From Erythrobacter sp. 3-20A1M (GTDB taxonomy: Bacteria; Pseudomonadota; Alphaproteobacteria; Sphingomonadales; Sphingomonadaceae), in NCBI RefSeq assembly GCF_018636735.1, contig NZ_CP045200.1, forward strand, positions 2,133,501-2,197,500: DNA of 64,000 bases, given 5' to 3'. Under the pieces are notes generated by a model. That model did not search any database and had not been told where the DNA came from. It saw only the letters and a list, made by a program, of their open reading frames with translations. Shown piece by piece: positions 1 through 8,902 of this stretch. Positions within the stretch are counted from its first letter, which is position 1. Each line of letters starts with the position of its first letter. Made by a program: the position numbers and the translations under genes.

Positions 1-1353
1 CAAAGCGCGGGACACAAGGTGGATGTCGCCGAGACGCTGGCGGACGCGAAGGCCGCTCTGCGTGGGGGCGATTTCGACGTCGTGCTGCTGGACCTGCAAT
101 TGCCCGACGGCAACGGCATGGACCTCCTGAGCAGCAGCGCGTCCGGCGGAAAACCGGCCCCTGCGTTCATCATCGTTACCGCGGACGGCTCCCTCGCCCG
201 TGCAATCGACGCGATGCGGTTGGGTGCTTACGATTTCCTCGTAAAACCGGTGGCGGGCGAACGGCTGCTGACCACGGTGCGCAACGCCGCTGAACGGGGC
301 CGTCCTGCGCGCAAGGCACAAACGCCCAAGCGCGCGGACACCGCAGTCGGATATCATGGCTTCATCGGCACGTCTCCTGCCATGCGGCAGGTCTATGACG
401 CGATCGAGAATATCGCGAGTTCCAAGGCGACCGTCTTCGTGACCGGCGAGAGCGGTACGGGGAAGGAAGTGACCGCCGAGGCGATCCACGCCGCAGGTGC
501 GCGCGGCAATGGCCCCTTCGTGGCGATAAATTGCGGCGCGATCCCGGAAAGCCTGCTGGAGTCGGAGCTGTTCGGCCATGTGAAAGGCGCCTTCACCGGC
601 GCGGTCGAGAACCGGATCGGCGCTGCCAAGGCGGCGGACGGCGGCACTCTGTTTCTCGATGAAATCTGCGAAATGGAGCTGAAGCTGCAGGTCAAGCTGC
701 TGCGTTTCCTGCAAACCGCGACCGTCCAGCCGGTCGGCTCGAGCAAGGTCGAGCCGGTCGACGTGCGGATCGTGTGCGCCACCAACCGCGATCCGATTGC
801 CGAAGTGGCGGCGGGTCGGTTCCGCGAGGATCTGTTCTATCGCTTGAACGTCATCCCGCTCGAACTCCCGCCGCTGCGCGCGCGCGGCCAGGACGTGCAA
901 CTGATCGCCGAGCAATTCATGGTGCGCTTCGGCAAGGAAGAGGGGCGCGAGCTGACTGAATTGAGCGAGGAAAGCCGCGCCGCACTGTACGAACATCCAT
1001 GGCCCGGCAATGTCCGCGAGTTGCAGAACACCGTTCGCCGCGCCGTCGTCGTGGGGTCCGGCCCGATCCTGGACCTCGCATTGCAGCGGCATCCCGGCGC
1101 ACCGGACCGGCAGGCTGAGCCAGCCCGCGAGGGGCAGCCCGAAATCGCCAATTCGAGCGCGCCCAGCAACGAGAAACAGGCTGAGCCGCAGGATGTGTGG
1201 GAAGGGATGACGCTCGGTCAGATCGAGCGCTTGGCGATCCATGCGGCGATCAAGCGATGCGGTGGCAATATCACCAAGGCGGCGAAAGCCCTCGATGTCA
1301 GCCCCTCCACCATCTATCGCAAGCTCGAAAAGTGGGGTGCGGCGATCAATTGA
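1..1353 (+). CDS. Sigma-54-dependent response regulator, 5' end cut off by the window
   Basis: NtrC-type transcriptional activator. The frame is open from base 1, so the true start lies upstream; the GTG at 19 is internal to the receiver domain. The receiver keeps its phospho-acceptor Asp (codon 91-93, in LLDLQLPDG) and the switch lysine in FLVKPV. The AAA+ domain has Walker A GESGTGKE (about 444-467), the sigma-54 contact motif GAFTGA (586-603) and Walker B GGTLFLDEI. A Fis-type helix-turn-helix ends the protein (about 1270-1335, NITKAAKALDVSPSTIYRKL). It would activate sigma-54 promoters when phosphorylated by an unseen histidine kinase. Its target genes cannot be told from the sequence. 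Confidence 0.95.
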   Translation, partial: QSAGHKVDVAETLADAKAALRGGDFDVVLLDLQLPDGNGMDLLSSSASGGKPAPAFIIVTADGSLARAIDAMRLGAYDFLVKPVAGERLLTTVRNAAERGRPARKAQTPKRADTAVGYHGFIGTSPAMRQVYDAIENIASSKATVFVTGESGTGKEVTAEAIHAAGARGNGPFVAINCGAIPESLLESELFGHVKGAFTGAVENRIGAAKAADGGTLFLDEICEMELKLQVKLLRFLQTATVQPVGSSKVEPVDVRIVCATNRDPIAEVAAGRFREDLFYRLNVIPLELPPLRARGQDVQLIAEQFMVRFGKEEGRELTELSEESRAALYEHPWPGNVRELQNTVRRAVVVGSGPILDLALQRHPGAPDRQAEPAREGQPEIANSSAPSNEKQAEPQDVWEGMTLGQIERLAIHAAIKRCGGNITKAAKALDVSPSTIYRKLEKWGAAIN

Positions 1354-1428
1354 GCGGATCCGGCTTCGCGACGTTGCCTTTGCATGGCGCGAAGCCGGCA
1401 TCGCCGACAGCCGACAACAGCCCAGTAA

Positions 1429-2313
1429 TTAACTGCCTATTCCGTTCAGCGTGGCCACGGCCTCCGCAGGCAGGTGGAGATTGGCTGCCGCGACTTTCTG
1501 GCGCAGATGCTCGACCGAACTCGTTCCGGGAATCAACAGGATATTGGGCGACCGCTGCAGCAGCCAGGCAAGTGCGACCTGCATCGGCGTCGCTTCCATA
1601 TCCCGCGCGACATTCTCCAGCGTGTCCGATTGCAAGGGATCGAACCCGCCGAGCGGGAAGAACGGGACATAGGCAATCCCCTCGTCCGCGAGGTGATCGA
1701 TCAGATCATCGTCACCGCGATTGGCGAGATTGTACATGTTCTGCACGCAGACGATCTCGGTCATCGAACGCGCCGCCTCGACCTGTTCGGGCAGGGCGTT
1801 GCTGATGCCCAGCGCGCCGATCCGCCCGCGTTCCTTCAGCGCGATGAGCGGTTCGAGCATCGGCCTTACATCGCCGGAAGTGGGTCCCGCGTCGCCTTCA
1901 CCGAACATCAACCGCAGGTTCGCGATCTCGATCCGCTCGATCCCGAGATTGTCGCAGTTGCTTTCGACCGCGTCGATCAGTTCCTGCGGCTCCATCGCCG
2001 GCAGCCAGGCACCTTCGTCATCGCGGCTTGCGCCAAGCTTGGTGACGATCGTCAGCCCTTCGGGGAAAGGGGCCAGCGCTTCGCGGATCACGCGGTTGGT
2101 GTGGTGCGGGCCGTAGAAGTCGCTCGTGTCGATATGGTCGATGCCGAGCGCGAGTGCTTCGCGTAGCACGGCGATCGCGCCCTCGCGGTCCTTCGGCGGG
2201 CCGAAAACATGCGGTCCGGCAAGCTGCATCGCGCCGTAGCCCATCCGGTGGACGGTGCGGTGGCCCAAGGCGAAGGTGCCCGAATTGGCGATGGCGTTGT
2301 CTGTCGTAAGCAT
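1429..2313 (-). CDS. Aldo/keto reductase
   Basis: NAD(P)H-dependent oxidoreductase of the aldo/keto reductase superfamily, 294 residues, the usual length. The catalytic Asp and Tyr are in HIDTSDFYGP and the Lys in TKLGAS. The fourth tetrad position, normally His, reads ANLRLM here, a substitution seen in some AKR branches. Substrate unknown. It lies 11 bp downstream of the NmrA-type reductase on the same strand, so the two are probably one transcript controlled from the divergent TetR promoter region. Confidence 0.9.
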   Translation of the reverse strand: MLTTDNAIANSGTFALGHRTVHRMGYGAMQLAGPHVFGPPKDREGAIAVLREALALGIDHIDTSDFYGPHHTNRVIREALAPFPEGLTIVTKLGASRDDEGAWLPAMEPQELIDAVESNCDNLGIERIEIANLRLMFGEGDAGPTSGDVRPMLEPLIALKERGRIGALGISNALPEQVEAARSMTEIVCVQNMYNLANRGDDDLIDHLADEGIAYVPFFPLGGFDPLQSDTLENVARDMEATPMQVALAWLLQRSPNILLIPGTSSVEHLRQKVAAANLHLPAEAVATLNGIGS

Positions 2314-2324
2314 TGGAAATTCCT

Positions 2325-3200
2325 TTAGTCGTGATTGGTTTGGGCGGCCGGAGCCAGTGCGGCCGCGAGCACTTCGCGCAGCGGTGTGGGCTTGCGGCCG
2401 AGGAGGTTTTCGAGCGTCGGGTCCACAGTGCTGAAATCACCTCGGCGAGAGGCACGGAAGGTCCCCAGCAGCATTTCGGCGTAGTGCTCGGGCACGCCCG
2501 CCGCGACTTTCGCCGCTTTCCATTCCGCGTCCGAAACGACGGTGTGGCGAACCTCGCGGCCGGTGATTTGCGAAGCGAGTTCGGCAATCTCGGCCATGGT
2601 CCAAGCGCGCGATGCCGTAAGCGGCGGGGTCGCCCCGTCGAAGGTCGCCTCGCCTGCGAGGAGTGCCGCGTCCGCCTGTGCCAAATCGTCGCGCGCCGTC
2701 CAGCAGACCGTGCCATCCTCGGGCACGCGCAATTCGCCGCGCTTCAAATCCTCGCCAATCATGTGCAGGCAACTCTCGGCGTAGAAACCATGGCGTAGCG
2801 ACGTAAATGCAATGCCAGTTTCGGCCAGATCGGTTTCGGTCGCGGCATGCTGGTCGGCGGGCGCAAAAGGCGATCCCTCGCGCGCGCCGGCATGGGAAGT
2901 GTAGAAGATGCGTTCGACACCCGCTTCCTGGGCTGCGGCGATGGCATTGTGGTGCAATCCCCGCGCCTCTTCGCCGAGCTTGTCGACCGAGACAATCTCG
3001 ATCCGCTCGATCCCGGTGAAAGCGTCGGGCAGGCTGGCCGGATCGGCGAAGTCTGCGCGCCGCACGGCGACACTCTCGGGCGGCGAGAGCGAACCCGGCT
3101 CGCGCGAAGCGGCGATAATCTGCGCCGGAGCAGTGCGTTCTGAAAGATATTCTACAATCGCGCGGCCGAGATGGCCATTGGCGCCTGTGACCAAGATCAT
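2325..3200 (-). CDS. NmrA-family NAD(P)-binding reductase (quinone reductase-like)
   Basis: Atypical short-chain dehydrogenase of the NmrA/QOR2 type, 291 residues. The N-terminal Rossmann motif is MILVTGANGHLG. There is no classical YxxxK catalytic pair, as in the NmrA-like group. Proteins of this shape reduce quinones or sense NAD(P) redox state; the substrate here is not determined. It is the first gene of a leftward pair with the aldo/keto reductase and diverges from the TetR regulator over a 101-bp gap with two palindromes. Confidence 0.85.
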   Translation of the reverse strand: MILVTGANGHLGRAIVEYLSERTAPAQIIAASREPGSLSPPESVAVRRADFADPASLPDAFTGIERIEIVSVDKLGEEARGLHHNAIAAAQEAGVERIFYTSHAGAREGSPFAPADQHAATETDLAETGIAFTSLRHGFYAESCLHMIGEDLKRGELRVPEDGTVCWTARDDLAQADAALLAGEATFDGATPPLTASRAWTMAEIAELASQITGREVRHTVVSDAEWKAAKVAAGVPEHYAEMLLGTFRASRRGDFSTVDPTLENLLGRKPTPLREVLAAALAPAAQTNHD

Positions 3201-3234
3201 GACTGCATTCCTTCCGGTGATATCGCTTTTCAGT

Positions 3235-3245
3235 TATCAGTGATA
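3235..3245. promoter_or_regulatory. Candidate TetR operator 1 (TATC-N3-GATA palindrome)
   Basis: The 15-bp sequence at 3233-3247 is a perfect inverted repeat about a central G (GTTATCA-G-TGATAAC). Its core TATC-N3-GATA recurs at 3281-3291. Both lie in the gap between the divergent NmrA reductase and TetR genes, the usual place for an autoregulatory TetR operator. Regulator binding is inferred. Confidence 0.55.
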
Positions 3246-3280
3246 ACATTAATACGCAATCGGCGCTATCATTGTTCCCG

Positions 3281-3291
3281 TATCGTCGATA
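3281..3291. promoter_or_regulatory. Candidate TetR operator 2 (TATCGTCGATA)
   Basis: An 11-bp inverted repeat (TATCG-T-CGATA) just upstream of the TetR start. It shares the TATC-N3-GATA core with the site at 3235-3245, 46 bp away centre to centre. A repressor bound here would occlude the ribosome-binding and start region of its own gene. Confidence 0.5.
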
Positions 3292-3301
3292 ATGATTGGT
3301 C

Positions 3302-4018
3302 ATGACGATGGACGCCACCGACACCGACACCGACACCGATACCGATACGAGGCGGGCCGTGCTTGATGCTGCTGCCGAGCTGATCGCAAGCGGCGGAACC
3401 GCTGCGCTGACGACGCGCGCCGTCGCGGCGAAAGCGTCGATTCAACCGCCCACGCTCTACCGCATCTTCGGCGATAAGCGCGGCCTGCTCGACGCCGTAG
3501 CGCAAGACAGGCTGGCGCGGTTCGTGGCGGAAAAGGAAGCCGATCAGCCGCATCCCGATCCGGTCGAGGAGCTGCGGCGGGGGTGGAGCCGCTATGTCGC
3601 CTTCGGGCTCGAGAATCCAGAGGTGTTCGCGATCATGAACGAGATCGGTTCGCCCTTGGCGCAGTCGCCTGCGTCGCTGGCCGGGATGGCGGCCCTGCGC
3701 CGCCGCGCGGCGCAGATCGCGCAGGCCGGACGCCTTCGGGTCGCGGAAGAGCGGGCTGTCGCGTTGGTCCATGCATCCGCGGTCGGTATCGTGACCACGC
3801 TTCTGGCCTTACCGCCCGAGGAACGTGACGAGCAGATGCTCACCCTCGCCCGCGATGCGGCGATTGCTGCGATCGTGGATGAGACGGCAGCTTCGCAAGA
3901 ATCCGGGCCGGTTCCCCACGCCATCGCCCTGCGCGCGCACCTCGACGATACGGCAGGGCTTTCTATGGCGGAAAAATCGCTACTGCGTGAATGGCTAGAG
4001 CGGTTGATAGGGCGTTGA
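3302..4018 (+). CDS. TetR/AcrR-family transcriptional regulator
   Basis: About 238 residues. The N-terminal TetR helix-turn-helix runs from RRAVLDAAAEL to PPTLYRIFGDKRGLLDA; the rest is a helical ligand domain. The frame extends to a TTG at 3296, but ATG at 3302 (or 3308) is the likelier start. The first residues are a Thr-Asp repeat encoded by five ACCGAY hexamers at 3317-3346, unusual for this family. It diverges from the reductase pair and probably represses it and itself through the paired TATC-N3-GATA sites. The inducer is unknown. Confidence 0.9.
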   Translation: MTMDATDTDTDTDTDTRRAVLDAAAELIASGGTAALTTRAVAAKASIQPPTLYRIFGDKRGLLDAVAQDRLARFVAEKEADQPHPDPVEELRRGWSRYVAFGLENPEVFAIMNEIGSPLAQSPASLAGMAALRRRAAQIAQAGRLRVAEERAVALVHASAVGIVTTLLALPPEERDEQMLTLARDAAIAAIVDETAASQESGPVPHAIALRAHLDDTAGLSMAEKSLLREWLERLIGR

Positions 4019-4248
4019 GAAGCCGACGCTGAATTTACCTTCGGGCTTGCGCCGATCGAATCCGCTTAGCTCCATCGAACCTGGCAGACTGCGTGCGCAT
4101 GATACCATACCACTGCCGCACGCGCCTTCCAGCGCTCGAGCAGCGAGCAAGGCCTTCGGTGCGCTCGCCAATTCGAAGGTCGGGGCGTTACCACAATTGA
4201 ATCACACGGCGGATCGGAACGCTCGTGCGAGGGGCCGGCTCACAACGC

Positions 4249-4320
4249 AAGCCGCAGGAAACCTTGGCTTTTCTCGGTCGTCGGTGGATCGTTGGGAACA
4301 GGGTAGTGGCGGAGACGGAG
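4249..4320 (+). repeat. Left 72-bp direct repeat; attachment-site remnant of the 32-kb island
   Basis: Matches 36178-36249 at 70 of 72 positions. Its last part (4307-4320, TGGCGGAGACGGAG) equals the 3' end of tRNA-Ser(GCU) at 45006-45019 and is the presumed crossover core. The 58 bp before the core are identical to the integrase-side arm at 36.2 kb although they lie outside the island here. Weaker similarity (for example ACGGC and GGATCGGAA) continues left to about 4191. This suggests the end of an earlier, related element. Confidence 0.8.
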
Positions 4321-4321
4321 G

Positions 4322-5302
4322 ACTTATTAAGTCAAAACCTAATGATTTGAAATGAAATTTCTTTCAAATTTCCGCCGAACCAAGTCCCACGATATAACCC
4401 ACGCGCCTAAATCCGACGCTTTTTCTCTGCGCTAAATGTCCATGGTTGTCCAGAACTTTTCGCCGACTTCCAACCCCGCTTCTAATTACGGCTGACTATC
4501 ACACCCGGGGCGAAATAGGTGACGATTTGCTGCCAACGAATGGGCAATGGATTATGGCGCGTATGGCTCCGCCAGGCCGCCTGCCTTGCGGCGAGGATGG
4601 GAGGGGGACGGAAAACCGAAAATTGATGCCCTGGCGCGGGCCAGCGGGCATCAGCCCGCCATTCGGGGGCGTTTATTTGCGGTTTCGGGAACGAGAGGGC
4701 GAAGCCCTTAGCGTTCCCGCGCAAGGATCGCGGCAGCGATCCGCACAAGCAACGGTACCCTTGCACGGCGTGAAGCCGCCGGAGGTCCTGCGCGTGCAAT
4801 CAGTGCGTCAGCGGGCGTCCGGCAATGAGAGAGGCAAGAGTGCCTGCGGGTTAGCTCGGGAAGGCCGCGCCCTCAGGAGCGCGCAGCGCGGGACAGAGCG
4901 CGTCCTCCAGAAATTCCCGCTCAACATCGAACTGCTCCTGATCGTCACCCGCATGGGCCGGGACTACAGGCCCGGTCCGCGCAGTGGATAGAGCAGGTCG
5001 CCCGAAGGGCAGCCTTTCATCAAGGCGTTCCTTGAGGAATGTCAGCTTTGCGCCCTAATTGCCGTCATTCGAGCGGCGCGGCGTCGTTCCTGAAAGCCGA
5101 CATTCGTTCACGAAGTGGCATTCGGAGCGGCTGGGTCGAAGTTGAACGGCGGCTTTCGGATTGGCGCTCAAGCAGCTCGGCAACTTATTCGTATAGTCTA
5201 CCGAGGGATCTCGCCCGGATGAGAACGCTTCCGTTGTTGTAGCGACCGCTTCTATGCCTATGATGGCGATGACAAACCTTTGGAAATCGGACCGGACAGC
5301 AA
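4322..5302. other. Long non-coding stretch with stacked inverted repeats
   Basis: About 980 bp between the left island end and the defence locus. I see no convincing protein: the open frames have no recognisable motifs. The first 70 bp are AT-rich. From about 4640 there are clear hairpins. CGGGAACG (4686-4693) pairs with CGTTCCCG (4712-4719) around a nested AGGGC-GAA-GCCCT. GGATCGC-GGCA-GCGATCC is at 4725-4742. TTGCACG (4761-4767) pairs with CGTGCAA (4793-4799) around CGGC-GTGAA-GCCG. A GC-rich inverted repeat lies near 4955-4978. It could be a structured RNA, a transfer or recombination site, or decayed sequence. Confidence 0.5.
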
Positions 5303-8300
5303 TTGGCAGGCGCAGCAAAATCAAATCGATCGCGCCGGCGAAAGCGGCTGCCACTCGATCGACGCTTTACCTTTCTGGGCGACGCGGTCGCGGTCGGCGA
5401 CCGCAAGGCGCTCCGTTCCGCCCAGTTCGAAGTGCTCGACACCGCTTCCGGAATCGAGCGGAGCCTCAAACTTTGGCGCAAGACCGGCGCCGCGGTCGAT
5501 GCCGATCTACGCCAGCTCTGGCTCCACGAGATGCGCCAGGTTCAGCGCGTCATGTCCTATTCGGGCGCGCGCGAGGTTGTCGTCGACATCCTTGAATTCG
5601 TCGAGGACGATGATGAGTTCGGCGTGCTGCTCGAGACGGCCGGCCAGCCGCTAACCAACAAGCTCCAACGCGTCTCGCGCCAGCACTGGCTCAAGAATCT
5701 GGGCGCACCCAGGCCTCGCGCGCTGTTCTGGCGCAACATCCGCCGCATCGTCGACGCGCTCGGTATCGTCCATGCCCAGGGGCTGGTCCATGGCAATCTC
5801 TCGACCGATTCGCTGATGACCGAAGGCGCCGAGGATCCGGATTTCCAGCTCACCGGATTCGAATGGAGCCTGTGGCTCACCGCCGACAAGGCCCAGCGTA
5901 CGCATGCCAGGCTTGGCGGCAGCGGCGACGCGGTTCGCGCCCAGTGCTATTCGTTCGAGGAGGACTGGAAGGCGCTCGGCCGCATGACCGCGCACTGTCT
6001 CGATGCCGTCGTGCGCACATCGGGCGACGTGCAGGCCGCCGGCAAGGCCGAATCGCCGATCGCGCTGAGCCTCGCCGAACGCGCACTGATCAAGCGGCTC
6101 GCGGCGCCAACGCGGTTCGACAATCTCGATGTTGTCTCGCTCGGCCGCGCGATCGACGACATCGTCGCAGAGGTCGGCCGGCCGGGCTCGGCACGCGCCG
6201 GCAGCTTCATCCTGATGTTCTCGCAGAATGCCGGTCTTGGTGGCGCCGTTTATACCGTCACCGATGGCGCGATCCCCGAAGACGAATATCGCGATCAACT
6301 CGACTGGGTGCGTGCCGATCTGGACCGCGGCGTGGCGCTACTCGTCCCGCGCGAGTTCGCCCCCGGCCAGAGCCGGCTTCAGCTGGTCAGCGATCAGATG
6401 ATCTACACGCTCGGACCTCTCCGCCAGGAAGGCACCGCCGCCTGGGACGTCGCGGTCTGTTCGCAGGTCAAGCCGCGCGGCGACGCGCTGCGTCTGGGTG
6501 GGCATGACGAGCACGACCTTGTCCAGCCGATCACGGTCGCGACCGCGGTGCGCACCGCGACCGATCTGCGCGCTAGGCTCGGACCCGAGGCGCTCGACTG
6601 GAGTGGCTTCGCCACGGCCGGAAAAGGGGCGATGGCCTATGACCAGGTCGATCTGGTGCGGCAGGCGCTGCTTCTTATTCAGATCGTCGAGGCGGTTATC
6701 AAGTCTCTCGAAGTCTATCCGCTTGAGGTCCTCGAGATCGAGCGCCGGGAGGGGCGGCGCTATGCGATCGTTCGGGCTGAGCCGAACAATGACCGCGACC
6801 GCCTCGCGCGCAAGGTCGGGCTGGTCGACACCGAGAACGCGCTGAAACGCCTGTTCGAGGACGATCATCGCGACGGCGAGGCAAAATGGCGCATTTCGCA
6901 GGCAGCAACGCTCGGCGCGAGCCGCACTGGCGATGTGGTCGCGACGTTTATCGAGTTGCGCGAGCATCGCGGCCGCCATGGCTATCGCTTCGAGATCGAC
7001 GAAGCGCTCCCGTCGAACGGGCCGTTCTTCCTGCGCACAGAGCGTGACACCGGCACCGAGGGTGTGATCAGCCGCCGCCTGCGCAACATCAAAGCGCTCG
7101 GCACCCGTGTCGATCTTGCCGAGATGCTGACCGACCCCTGGCGCGTCCGGCGATCGAGCCGCGAAACGCTCGACGACTCCGCGCGGGCTGACGCGCATTT
7201 CCAGGACCTCGATTTGCCCAAGCGCGCGGCGCTTGAAGGGCTGTGGTCGACGCTGCCCTCCTACTTCGTCGTCGGTCCGCCAGGCGTTGGCAAAACCCGG
7301 CTTGCCACCGAGACCGTCCGCCGCCGCTTCTCCGAGGACCGATCAACCCGGATCTTGCTGACCGCGCAGGGTCACGACGCGCTCGATCATCTCCAGGAGG
7401 AAGTGAAAGCCACGCTCCACGCCAACGGCATGGATGATGTCATCCTCGTACGCTCGACTGCAAGCGAGCGGCGCCCGCGCAGCGACCAAGACCTCCATGC
7501 CACCGGGCTCGACTATCTGCGCCGCCTATCGGAAAGCCCGATCGCTCGCGACGCGCCCGGGCCTTTGCGCGACCGTGTGGTCCAGTTGCTGAATGCTGGC
7601 CAGCGCCTGACCCGGTCGAAAGACGCTGTCGACAAGGACGACCGGGTCGCGCTCAACGCCGTCTCCAGCCTCATCCTCGATGCTGCCAATATCGTCGTCT
7701 CCACCGCCAACTCGCCCGATGTCGAGCGGCTGATCGAGGCGCGCGAGCAGTTCGACTGGGTGATCGTCGAGGAAGCCGCCAAGGCAACCGGACCCGAACT
7801 TGCCGGTCCGATGATGCTGTCGGGGCGCCGCCTGCTGATCGGCGACCATCACCAGCTGCCGCCCTTTGACGCCGACCGGCTGGTCAAAGTGCTCCAGAAC
7901 CACGCCCTGGTCGGCCAAGCGATTGAGCTCGCCGACCAATTTGTCGGGCCGCTGCTCCGCGACGGCGAATCCTCCGAGCTCACCGCGCTTACCGGCGACG
8001 CCAATCGCCTGCGCGACGTCACCGACACGGCGCTGCGCCTGTTCGAACCGTTCCGTACCTTCGTCGAGGAGGACGAGCGCCGCCGACTCGCCAACCCGAA
8101 CCACCGCACGATCTCGGGCACCTTGACCGAGCAGCGCCGGATGGATCCCGCAATTGCCCGGGTCGTGTCGCAGGCCTTTTACGGCGGCGCCCTGGAGACT
8201 CAGCCGGAGCGCGCAAATGCCGCGTTCGACAAACCGCGGCCGTTCGAGGTCCTCGCTCCCTTGCCGGCATCCCCCATCGTCATCGCCAATTTCAAGCATG

Positions 8301-8902
8301 TCAGCGCGACCGGCGCCCGAGAGTCGGTCGAGCACGCGCGGCCGCGCTGGCACAATCCCGGTGAGGTCGATGCGGTCGTCTCGATCCTCGAGTATCTGCG
8401 GGCCCGCGACGGCGAAAAGTCGCCGAGCCTGGTCGTGCTCTCGTTCTACAATGCCCAGGTCGACAAGCTCAGCGAACGCATCGACGGGGCCGTACGGAGC
8501 GGGCCGTTGGCGCATCTTGGATCCTTCCGGCCGGTCGTGCAGGGCGGCAAATGGGTGACCACCGTCGATGGCTTTCAAGGCAACGAGGCGGATGTCGTCG
8601 TCCTGTCGCTCGTCCGCAACAATGCCGGGAGCGGAATGCGCGCGCTCGGGTTCCTTCGCGACAAGCGCCGCATGAACGTCGCGCTCAGTCGCGCCAAGTC
8701 CAAGCTCATCATCGTCGGCAGCGTCGACTTTCTGCGCGAGGCGGTACGTGGCGTGAACCCAGATGCCGGCAGTCACGATCTCTCGTTCCTTAACACCGTC
8801 GCGGAGACGCTCGACGCGCTCACCGGCGAGACTCGCCCCGACGGCATCCCCCAAGCCTGTTTCGTCGATCCGGCGATCTTTCTGGGCCAGCGCCCATGCT
8901 GA
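5303..8902 (+). CDS. mkoA: Kinase-like/SF1 helicase fusion, Mokosh type I MkoA-like
   Basis: 1199 residues from a TTG, the first in-frame start after a stop at 5270. Residues about 20-290 have a protein-kinase fold pattern: a beta-3 lysine near K56 (SLKLW), an alpha-C Glu near E76 and HGNLSTDSL near 163. The HRD motif reads HGN and the DFG position reads TGF, so the catalytic Asp is missing and phosphotransfer is doubtful. From about 650 it is an Upf1/Dna2-like superfamily 1 helicase: Walker A GPPGVGKT (about 657), VIVEEAAK (about 819), GDHHQLPPF (about 846), TVDGFQGNEADVV (about 1087) and NVALSRAKSK (about 1125). It overlaps the PLD gene by 7 bp. Kinase plus COG1112 helicase next to a PLD nuclease is the described layout of type I Mokosh; the assignment is by architecture only. 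Confidence 0.85.
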   Translation: MAGAAKSNRSRRRKRLPLDRRFTFLGDAVAVGDRKALRSAQFEVLDTASGIERSLKLWRKTGAAVDADLRQLWLHEMRQVQRVMSYSGAREVVVDILEFVEDDDEFGVLLETAGQPLTNKLQRVSRQHWLKNLGAPRPRALFWRNIRRIVDALGIVHAQGLVHGNLSTDSLMTEGAEDPDFQLTGFEWSLWLTADKAQRTHARLGGSGDAVRAQCYSFEEDWKALGRMTAHCLDAVVRTSGDVQAAGKAESPIALSLAERALIKRLAAPTRFDNLDVVSLGRAIDDIVAEVGRPGSARAGSFILMFSQNAGLGGAVYTVTDGAIPEDEYRDQLDWVRADLDRGVALLVPREFAPGQSRLQLVSDQMIYTLGPLRQEGTAAWDVAVCSQVKPRGDALRLGGHDEHDLVQPITVATAVRTATDLRARLGPEALDWSGFATAGKGAMAYDQVDLVRQALLLIQIVEAVIKSLEVYPLEVLEIERREGRRYAIVRAEPNNDRDRLARKVGLVDTENALKRLFEDDHRDGEAKWRISQAATLGASRTGDVVATFIELREHRGRHGYRFEIDEALPSNGPFFLRTERDTGTEGVISRRLRNIKALGTRVDLAEMLTDPWRVRRSSRETLDDSARADAHFQDLDLPKRAALEGLWSTLPSYFVVGPPGVGKTRLATETVRRRFSEDRSTRILLTAQGHDALDHLQEEVKATLHANGMDDVILVRSTASERRPRSDQDLHATGLDYLRRLSESPIARDAPGPLRDRVVQLLNAGQRLTRSKDAVDKDDRVALNAVSSLILDAANIVVSTANSPDVERLIEAREQFDWVIVEEAAKATGPELAGPMMLSGRRLLIGDHHQLPPFDADRLVKVLQNHALVGQAIELADQFVGPLLRDGESSELTALTGDANRLRDVTDTALRLFEPFRTFVEEDERRRLANPNHRTISGTLTEQRRMDPAIARVVSQAFYGGALETQPERANAAFDKPRPFEVLAPLPASPIVIANFKHVSATGARESVEHARPRWHNPGEVDAVVSILEYLRARDGEKSPSLVVLSFYNAQVDKLSERIDGAVRSGPLAHLGSFRPVVQGGKWVTTVDGFQGNEADVVVLSLVRNNAGSGMRALGFLRDKRRMNVALSRAKSKLIIVGSVDFLREAVRGVNPDAGSHDLSFLNTVAETLDALTGETRPDGIPQACFVDPAIFLGQRPC

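Noticed and set aside
4446..4991. 181-residue open frame in the left island end
   Set aside because: No family motif, and it runs straight through several strong hairpins; the sequence looks non-coding.
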